Origin: RUG754 sp045545455
GTDB taxonomy: Bacteria; Bacillota; Clostridia; Peptostreptococcales; Anaerovoracaceae
Direction of reading: 5' to 3'
NCBI GenBank assembly: GCA_045545455.1
Contig: JAZQAY010000020.1
Location: 1-11,605, forward strand
DNA: 11,605 nt
Numbering within the stretch: the stretch's first letter is position 1; each line of letters starts with the position of its first letter. Shown here piece after piece: positions 6,836 to 11,605 of the stretch. Made by a program: the position numbers and the translations under genes. Below the pieces are notes generated by a model that did no database searches, was not told the origin of the DNA, and saw only the letters and a list, made by a program, of their open reading frames with translations.

Positions 6836-6867
6836 TAATAAAAAGCCGGCCTGTGAAACAGGTCGGC
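6836..6867 (-). terminator. Rho-independent terminator in the btuF leader (riboswitch expression platform)
   Basis: On the minus strand a 10-bp stem (6867-6858 with 6854-6845, one A-C mismatch, 3-nt loop) is followed by TTTTTATTAT. It lies between the cobalamin aptamer and the btuF ribosome binding site at 6824-6830, the position expected for transcriptional attenuation by bound cobalamin. Confidence 0.78.
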
Positions 6868-6958
6868 AACAATAAACGAATAATTAAAACTAGCATTCGC
6901 AAAACGGTCATGTCCTATTCATCATCGGTGCCATACCTCGTGACACATAAGATAACGT

Positions 6959-7146
6959 ACAGAAAGCAGGTCTCCTGGCTTATGATGTAAGGACTTTCGC
7001 CTTCCCGGAGCATACAGCAGGCAGATCATCCGCCCGGATCTCTCCAGTGACTTTATGAAAGACCAAATCAATTACAGTTACGGGATAGCACAGGTCTCTC
7101 ACCTGTTTCCCTTTTAAAGCGCTTCTGTGAAAGCGCTACTTCCTGT
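6959..7146 (-). promoter_or_regulatory. Cobalamin riboswitch aptamer upstream of btuFCD
   Basis: The minus strand shows a canonical B12 box AAGCCAGGAGACCTGC (6981-6966). An 8-bp closing stem P1 pairs ACAGGAAG (7146-7139) with CTTTCTGT (6966-6959), including one G-U pair. The conserved core GGTGAGAGACC, then CCCGTAACTGTAATTG, lies near 7100-7069. A small 7-bp hairpin with AGCGCTT arms (7137-7117) follows P1. This is a second, independently diverged copy of the class found at 766-920. It commands the btuF-btuC-btuD operon and should reduce its transcription when cobalamin is plentiful. Confidence 0.95.
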
Positions 7147-7182
7147 AAATTTGTTATTAATTATTTAACAATTATTGTGTAA

Positions 7183-7211
7183 ACTATAGCATACGCCGGT
7201 TCAGTTGTCAA
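7183..7211 (-). promoter_or_regulatory. Sigma-A promoter for the btuFCD operon
   Basis: A perfect TTGACA (7211-7206) and TATAGT (7188-7183) are separated by 17 nt on the minus strand. Transcription would begin near 7176, about 30 nt before P1 of the aptamer. The promoter starts only 15 nt past the cbiK stop, giving the importer transcription independent of cbiK. Confidence 0.85.
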
Positions 7212-7222
7212 CGGCTAACCGG
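7196..7222. repeat. Imperfect dyad overlapping the btuF -35 element
   Basis: CCGGTT (7196-7201) and AACCGG (7217-7222) are inverted around an inner GTT/AAC pair (7204-7206, 7210-7212), so the dyad spans the -35 hexamer. It could be an operator for a repressor or, as RNA, a weak hairpin at the cbiK 3' end; no T run follows it on the minus strand. The inner and outer centres differ by one base, which weakens the operator reading. Confidence 0.35.
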
Positions 7223-7225
7223 TTA

Positions 7226-8008
7226 TTATTCATCCTTTATGCCCGATGACTTTGCATGGGCTGCGAACATCTTCCTTATCCCCTCATATTCACCAAGGCC
7301 CTTGAGAAGACACCTCACATCGAAGCCTTCTCTTCTGAAGGCCGATGCCCATGAAGCTTCCGACTTCCCTGCCATGTCATTATTGGCGTGATCTCCGGAA
7401 ACGATCAGAAGAGGTGTGAGCATGACTTTTTTAAGTCCGGATGCCTTTGCCTTTTTCAGAACGCATCCAAGATCAGGCTCTGCCTCAACTGTTCCGACAA
7501 AAGCTTTGACCTTGCCAATATCGTTTATTGCCTTTTCAAGATCAAGGTAGATGCTGTTCCTGTCGTTAAAAACCCCGTGTCCCATCAGGACCAGTGCTTC
7601 ATCTTCCAGATCCGAAAAAGCATCAGAAATGATATTTGCGACTTCATTGATGTCTTCACTTGAGTTAAGAAGAGGCGCGCCGGTCACGATCAAATCAAAA
7701 TCATCTTCATGTGCCTTCACTTTCTCAGTCAGATAATCATTCTCCAGTCCCGGAATAATAAAAGTGGGCTGTACTATGACATCCGTAATACCGTCCGCTC
7801 TCATTTTCTTTAGTGCGTCCTCAGGCATATCGATACTGCAGCCGTCACGTTCTTTCAGTTTGTCCGTGATTATCTTGCTGGTCCATGCCCTGTAAAACTC
7901 CCTGTCCGGGAAAGCCTTCCTGAGATCGTTCTCAATAACGTCGATCGTCTTTTCCCTGGTATCGTTAAAAGATGTTCCGAAACTTACAACAAGAATTGCT
8001 TTTTTCAT
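7226..8008 (-). CDS. cbiK: Sirohydrochlorin cobaltochelatase CbiK
   Basis: The 260-residue protein matches CbiK in length and start (MKKAILVVSFGTSFNDTR), the class II chelatase that inserts cobalt into sirohydrochlorin early in oxygen-independent cobalamin synthesis, in the cytoplasm. The expected metal-site residues are present at almost the same numbering as described for Salmonella CbiK: His144 in LMGHGV, Glu175 in VGTVEA, and His207 in VSGDHANND. No signal peptide is seen, unlike the exported CbiK forms known from Desulfovibrio. The start at 8008 follows AAGGAGG with 9-nt spacing. No other corrin-synthesis gene is visible in the window, so the gene appears split off from the rest of the pathway. 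It lies directly upstream of the riboswitch-controlled importer but has no riboswitch of its own in the 150-nt leader region. With no clear terminator after its stop, its transcript may read into the btuF leader. Confidence 0.9.
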   Translation of the reverse strand: MKKAILVVSFGTSFNDTREKTIDVIENDLRKAFPDREFYRAWTSKIITDKLKERDGCSIDMPEDALKKMRADGITDVIVQPTFIIPGLENDYLTEKVKAHEDDFDLIVTGAPLLNSSEDINEVANIISDAFSDLEDEALVLMGHGVFNDRNSIYLDLEKAINDIGKVKAFVGTVEAEPDLGCVLKKAKASGLKKVMLTPLLIVSGDHANNDMAGKSEASWASAFRREGFDVRCLLKGLGEYEGIRKMFAAHAKSSGIKDE

Positions 8009-8068
8009 TTTTTGACTCCTCCTTATCTTTCAGATACGGAAGATCCTATTTCTCCAAACATTGCCTAT

Positions 8069-8097
8069 AGTTTAACATATATTTGATTGTTTGACAG
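8069..8097 (-). promoter_or_regulatory. Weak candidate promoter for cbiK
   Basis: On the minus strand CTGTCA (8097-8092) and TAAACT (8074-8069) have a 17-nt spacer, each matching four of six consensus bases. A start near 8062 would give a leader of about 50 nt. The rest of the gap (8009-8126) is AT-rich and shows no aptamer-like core. Confidence 0.35.
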
Positions 8098-8126
8098 TAT
8101 TTTCTTTGTTTTTCTTTTTTTCATTA

Positions 8127-8148
8127 CAAAAGGCCCCTTAAGGGGGCC
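8127..8148 (-). terminator. Rho-independent terminator after ilvA
   Basis: On the minus strand GGCCCCCTTAAGGGGCC (8148-8132) folds into a short GC-only stem followed by TTTT, 10 nt past the ilvA stop. It should end the leuB-ilvE-ilvA transcript before cbiK. Confidence 0.8.
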
Positions 8149-8158
8149 GTACTTTTTG

Positions 8159-9382
8159 TTATACGTTCGTAGCCGTTATCTTCGGATCATATCCCTTGGA
8201 TGCCAGAGCATCCATGATCTTATTCTTGTGATCCGTTCCGAAGGCTTCTATGGTCACCTTCAGTTCCACAGCCACATTTCTGTTTATGGAAACGAACTGG
8301 TTGTGTTCCAGTTTGATCACGTTTCCGTTTTCTTCTGCGATTATGGATGCCACCTTGTTCAGTTCGCCCGGCTTATCGGGAAGAAGGACGGATACTGTGA
8401 ATACCCTGTCTCTCATGATGAGGCCCTGCCTGATGACGGAACTCATGGTGATAACGTCCATGTTTCCTCCGGAAAGGATGGCGACTATCCTCTTATCCTT
8501 AACGTCCAGATGTTTTACAGCTGCAACTGCCAGAAGTCCTGAGTTCTCAACGACCATCTTGTGGTTCTCCACCACGTCCAGGTAACTCATTACAAGTTCC
8601 TCGTCTTCTATGGTGATGATGCCATCCAGGTTTTTCTGAAGATATGGGAAAATAACGGATCCCGGAGTCTTGACCGCGGTGCCGTCAGCTATGGTATACG
8701 CTGTAGGAAGCGTCACCACTTCTCCTGCCTCTAAGGATGCCTTGAGACAGGCCGCTCCTGCAGGTTCCACTCCTATTACCTTGATCTTGGGGTTCAGCAG
8801 CTTGGCAAGGGTGGATACCCCTGTGGCCAGTCCGCCGCCTCCCACAGGTACAAGGATATAGTCCACCAGGGGCAGATCCTTGAAGATCTCCATTGCAATG
8901 GTTCCCTGTCCTGTGGCTACCGCCGTATCATCGAAGGGATGTACGAAGGTGTATCCCTTTTCCTCTGCAAGTTTCAGGGCATAGTCGCAGGATTCATCGT
9001 AAACGTCTCCGTAGAGTATGACTTCCGCGCCGTAGCTCTTGGTCCTGTTCACCTTGATAAGGGGGGTAGTGGTGGGCATAACGATCACTGCATTTACGCC
9101 GTATGCCTGAGCAGCGTATGCCACTCCCTGGGCATGATTTCCTGCGGATGCGGTGATCAGGCCTTTTTTTCGCTCTTCTTTCGTGAGAGTGCTGATCTTG
9201 TAATATGCGCCTCTCAGCTTATATGCCCCTGTCCTCTGCATGTTTTCCGGCTTGAGGTATACCTTGTTTCCGGTCTGCTTGCTGAGGTAGTCGCTGTACA
9301 CGAGCTTGGTCTCAAGCGTTACTTTTTTTACTTCTTCACTTGCCTCTTCGAATCTTTCGAGGCTCAGCATTTCATATGACAT
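8159..9382 (-). CDS. ilvA: Threonine ammonia-lyase (threonine dehydratase) with C-terminal ACT domain
   Basis: The 407-residue cytoplasmic enzyme converts threonine to 2-oxobutyrate and ammonia. The catalytic domain shows the Schiff-base Lys55 in GAYKLRGAY, the substrate loop SAGNHAQG at 79-86, the phosphate-binding GGGGL at 181-185 and the C-terminal SGGNMD at 304-309. A single ACT-type domain follows, about 327-403 (TVSVLLPDKPGELNKVA onward). This about 400-residue, one-ACT form is between the catabolic TdcB (about 330) and the two-ACT IlvA (about 510); such forms are often labelled ilvA or tdcB. Its place after leuB and ilvE argues for a role in isoleucine synthesis, with the ACT domain probably sensing an amino acid. 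The ATG at 9382 follows GGAGA with 7-nt spacing; a second in-frame ATG four codons on is less well placed. A hairpin precedes it and a terminator follows it. Confidence 0.88.
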   Translation of the reverse strand: MSYEMLSLERFEEASEEVKKVTLETKLVYSDYLSKQTGNKVYLKPENMQRTGAYKLRGAYYKISTLTKEERKKGLITASAGNHAQGVAYAAQAYGVNAVIVMPTTTPLIKVNRTKSYGAEVILYGDVYDESCDYALKLAEEKGYTFVHPFDDTAVATGQGTIAMEIFKDLPLVDYILVPVGGGGLATGVSTLAKLLNPKIKVIGVEPAGAACLKASLEAGEVVTLPTAYTIADGTAVKTPGSVIFPYLQKNLDGIITIEDEELVMSYLDVVENHKMVVENSGLLAVAAVKHLDVKDKRIVAILSGGNMDVITMSSVIRQGLIMRDRVFTVSVLLPDKPGELNKVASIIAEENGNVIKLEHNQFVSINRNVAVELKVTIEAFGTDHKNKIMDALASKGYDPKITATNV

Positions 9383-9412
9383 ATGTCCGTCTCCGTCTGT
9401 ACGTAAATATTA

Positions 9413-9441
9413 CCGGGAAGCGGGTCTTACCCGCCTCCCGG
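9413..9441 (-). other. GC-rich intercistronic hairpin between ilvE and ilvA
   Basis: A 12-bp stem (9441-9430 with 9424-9413, 5-nt loop) lies between the ilvE stop and the ilvA ribosome binding site. One pair is G-U when read as minus-strand RNA but A-C on the plus strand, so the structure fits the transcribed strand. No T run follows it on the minus strand, making full termination unlikely; a role in RNA processing or in differential expression is more plausible. Confidence 0.7.
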
Positions 9442-9456
9442 AAGAATTATCCATGC

Positions 9457-10527
9457 TTATTTAACGGGTACTACCCAGCCTATCTTGTCTTCGATCTTGC
9501 CCCACTGGATACCTGTAAGAGTATCGTAAAGCATCTGGGAAGTCTCACCGATCTTTCCGCCGTTGATCTCGTATACCTCATCCTTATAGGCAAGAACTCC
9601 TACAGGTGAGATAACAGCAGCCGTTCCGCAGCCAAAGGCCTCTTCAAGCTTTCCTGTCCTTGCGGCTTCCATCAGTTCGTCAACGCTGATCTTTCTCTCC
9701 TCGCAGGGGATGCCCTCAGCTCTTAAGTACTCCAGGATGCTCTTTCTGGTGATGCCTCCCAGGATGGAACCCTCTTCGATGGAAGGGGTGACGACCGTGC
9801 CGTCTATCTTGAACATGATGTTCATGGCGCCGACTTCCTCGATGTATTTTCTCTCTACGCCGTCAAGCCACAGTACCTGTGAATAGCCCTTGGCCATGGC
9901 TCTGTCGCCTGCTCTCTGGGAAGCCGCGTAGTTTCCTCCGCACTTGGTGAAGCCTGTACCGCCTCTTACCGCTCTTACATCCTCGTCCTCGATCATGATG
10001 CTTACGGGGTTCAGTCCTTCAGCATAGTAGCTTCCGGAAGGTGAAACGATGATCACGAATCTGTAGTGCTTTACCTTATGAAGAGCCAGGTCGATCTGGT
10101 CTGCGAACATAAAGGGTCTGATATATAAAGATGTACCAAATCCATAAGGCACCCAGGCGCTGTCCACGTCCACAAGGGCTTTGACTGCTTCCACGAAGTC
10201 ATCCTCAGGGATCTCGGGCATCGAGAATCTGGCTCCGGATCTGTTGAGACGTCTTGCGTTCTCGATGGGTCTGAAGAGCTGGATCCTGCCTTCAGCTGTT
10301 CTGTATGCCTTGAGTCCCTCGAAGATCTCAAGAGCATAGTGAAGAACAGTGGATGCGGGGTCGATCTCAAGAGGTCCGTAGGGAACGATCCTGGCGTCAT
10401 GCCAGCCTTCTCCTTCGTCCCAGTCCATCAGGAACATGTGGTCAGTGAATTTGAGTCCGAATCCCAGAGTGGATTCATCCTGGGGGATCGGCTTGGGGTT
10501 AGTGGTTTTGGTGATCTTGATTTCCAT
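9457..10527 (-). CDS. ilvE: Branched-chain amino acid aminotransferase
   Basis: The 356-residue protein is a fold-type-IV PLP aminotransferase that interconverts leucine, isoleucine and valine with their 2-oxo acids. It belongs to the longer BCAT form, about 355 residues, with LGFGLKFTDHMF near 21-32 and LEIFEGLKAYR at 66-76 (substrate-side loop). RGGTGFTKCGGNYAAS at 188-203 holds the probable Schiff-base Lys195, and YIEEVGAMNI follows near residues 228-237. The C-terminal part has TPSIEEGSILGGITR, which binds the cofactor phosphate in this family. The start is placed at ATG 10527 because CGGAGGA lies just upstream with normal spacing; the frame is open seven codons further, to 10548, without a ribosome binding site and that stretch contains the actual site. 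The leuB stop is 34 nt upstream, so the two are probably co-transcribed. Confidence 0.93.
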   Translation of the reverse strand: MEIKITKTTNPKPIPQDESTLGFGLKFTDHMFLMDWDEGEGWHDARIVPYGPLEIDPASTVLHYALEIFEGLKAYRTAEGRIQLFRPIENARRLNRSGARFSMPEIPEDDFVEAVKALVDVDSAWVPYGFGTSLYIRPFMFADQIDLALHKVKHYRFVIIVSPSGSYYAEGLNPVSIMIEDEDVRAVRGGTGFTKCGGNYAASQRAGDRAMAKGYSQVLWLDGVERKYIEEVGAMNIMFKIDGTVVTPSIEEGSILGGITRKSILEYLRAEGIPCEERKISVDELMEAARTGKLEEAFGCGTAAVISPVGVLAYKDEVYEINGGKIGETSQMLYDTLTGIQWGKIEDKIGWVVPVK

Positions 10528-10561
10528 ATAATTATTCCTCCGAATCATTTATTTACTATTA

Positions 10562-11605
10562 TTATATAAGGCTTGCTATCAGGTCTCCGGTCTCTTCCGT
10601 ACCAACTACCTTGTGATCCTCAGATGCCTGAAGATCCGGGGTCCTGTATCCTGCTTTAAGAAATTCATTCACAGCCTTCTCTATGGCGTCGGCCTCTTCA
10701 GAAAGGCCCAGGCTGTATCTCAGCATCATGGCAGCCGACAGTATGGTGGCTATGGGGTTGGCCTTGCCGGTCCCCGCGATGTCAGGGGCGGAGCCGTGTA
10801 CCGGTTCGTACATCCCGAAGCTTCCCTCCGTGAGGCTTGCTGAAGGCAGCATGCCGATGGATCCTGTGATCTGAGATGCTTCGTCGGACAGGATGTCGCC
10901 GAAGATGTTGCTTGTTACGATAACGTCGAACTGTTTAGGGTTCAGAACCAGCTGCATTGCTGTGTTGTCAACATACAGGTTGTTCAGTTCAACTTCAGGA
11001 TATTTTTCGGCAACTTCTGCAACGACTCTTCTCCACAGACGGGAACTTTCCAGAACGTTTGCTTTGTCAACGGAAGTGACCTTCTTATTTCTCTTCATAG
11101 CCATATCGAAAGCAACTTCTGCGATTCTCTTTACTTCGCCTTCAGAATACATTTCTACGTCGTATGCTGCAGGACCCATGTCAGTCATCTTTGTGCCTCT
11201 TTCGCCAAAGTAGATACCGCCAGTGAGTTCTCTTACTACTACCATATCGAGACCGCCTTCAACGAGCTCAGGCTTGAGAGGACATGCGTCTGCTAATTCT
11301 TCGAACATCATTGCAGGACGGATGTTTGCAAAAAGGCCGAGTTCTTTTCTGATACCTAAAAGAGCTCTTTCAGGTCTGAGATCGCTCGGCATATCGTCCC
11401 ACTTTGGACCGCCTACTGCACCTAAAAGTACAGCATCACTTGCCTTGCAAACGTCGATTGTATGCTGTGGAAGAGGGATACCGTATTCGTCGATAGCGCA
11501 GCCGCCAGCTAAAACTTCTGTATAATTGAACTTGTGTCCGTAGATCTCGCCAACTCTGTCGAGAGCTAAAAGTGCCTGATCTACTACTGATGGACCGATA
11601 CCGTC
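10562..11605 (-). CDS. leuB: 3-isopropylmalate dehydrogenase, 5' end cut by window edge
   Basis: The open frame enters from the right edge and ends at TAA 10562-10564; 347 residues are visible and only about the first ten (before DGIGP) are missing. The enzyme oxidises and decarboxylates 3-isopropylmalate to 2-oxoisocaproate in leucine synthesis, using NAD. Motifs fit IPMDH rather than isocitrate or tartrate dehydrogenases: GAVGGPKWDD at 62-71, VRELTGGIYFGERG at 124-137, SVDKANVL near 178-185, VDNTAMQLV near 212-220, FGDILSDEASQ with two metal-binding aspartates near 235-245, and the cofactor segment EPVHGSAPDIAGTGKANPIA near 267-286. It is the first visible gene of leuB-ilvE-ilvA. Base composition changes inside the gene: right of about 10920 codons end in A or T far more often, including three TTA leucines in the first 71 codons, while the 3' part is clearly GC-richer. 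Confidence 0.93.
   Translation of the reverse strand, partial: DGIGPSVVDQALLALDRVGEIYGHKFNYTEVLAGGCAIDEYGIPLPQHTIDVCKASDAVLLGAVGGPKWDDMPSDLRPERALLGIRKELGLFANIRPAMMFEELADACPLKPELVEGGLDMVVVRELTGGIYFGERGTKMTDMGPAAYDVEMYSEGEVKRIAEVAFDMAMKRNKKVTSVDKANVLESSRLWRRVVAEVAEKYPEVELNNLYVDNTAMQLVLNPKQFDVIVTSNIFGDILSDEASQITGSIGMLPSASLTEGSFGMYEPVHGSAPDIAGTGKANPIATILSAAMMLRYSLGLSEEADAIEKAVNEFLKAGYRTPDLQASEDHKVVGTEETGDLIASLI

Noticed and set aside
8009..8158. Possible third cobalamin riboswitch before cbiK
   Set aside because: No B12 box and no conserved aptamer core are present, and the 150-nt gap also has to hold the ilvA terminator.
8087..8542. Plus-strand open frame of 151 codons opposite ilvA
   Set aside because: It begins in an AT-rich intergenic stretch without a ribosome binding site and runs antisense to the well-supported ACT domain of threonine ammonia-lyase.
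10528..10548. Longer N-terminus for ilvE
   Set aside because: The seven extra codons contain the CGGAGGA ribosome binding site used by ATG 10527 and have none of their own.
1..11605. Mobile elements, phage, CRISPR, toxin-antitoxin, defence genes
   Set aside because: None is visible on either strand; the genes are metabolic and transport functions in orderly operons, and the only transfer hint is the composition change inside leuB.

Overview
The window looks like a chromosomal segment of an anaerobic, mid-GC member of the Firmicutes, most likely class Clostridia. The reasons are strong GGAGG-type ribosome binding sites, sigma-A promoters with 17-nt spacers, rho-independent terminators, a lipoprotein-anchored ABC binding protein, an anaerobic-type cobaltochelatase (CbiK) and cobalamin riboswitches. 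I cannot name a genus. No insertion sequence, phage gene, CRISPR array, tRNA or rRNA is visible.

Layout, left to right. (1) Positions 1-629, minus strand: the 5' two thirds of a LysO/DUF340-family transporter that runs off the left edge. Its roughly 310-nt leader carries a complete cobalamin riboswitch (aptamer 766-920), a terminator (646-686) and a sigma-A promoter (947-975). (2) Positions 1116-3744, plus strand, divergent from the first unit: a two-gene operon of an M20D amidohydrolase and a fold-type-II PLP enzyme of unknown substrate, closed by a terminator at 3762-3793. (3) Positions 3803-7211, minus strand: a corrinoid-type ABC importer (btuF, btuC, btuD) behind its own promoter, a second cobalamin riboswitch (6959-7146) and a leader terminator. 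(4) Positions 7226-8008, minus strand: cbiK, sirohydrochlorin cobaltochelatase, just upstream of the importer promoter. (5) Positions 8159-11605, minus strand: branched-chain amino acid genes in the order leuB (5' end cut by the window), ilvE, ilvA, ending in a terminator at 8127-8148.

How the parts fit. CbiK inserts cobalt during anaerobic corrin synthesis and BtuFCD imports corrinoids; the importer should be shut off when cobalamin is plentiful. The LysO-like transporter is wired the same way, which is the most unexpected point here: an amino-acid-exporter family under B12 control. One possible logic is that amino acids normally degraded by B12-dependent aminomutases are exported when B12 runs short, but the sequence does not prove this. 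The amidohydrolase/PLP pair looks catabolic, with its substrate unknown. LeuB, IlvE and IlvA belong to leucine and isoleucine synthesis. The 5' half of leuB differs clearly in base and codon use from its 3' half and from its neighbours.
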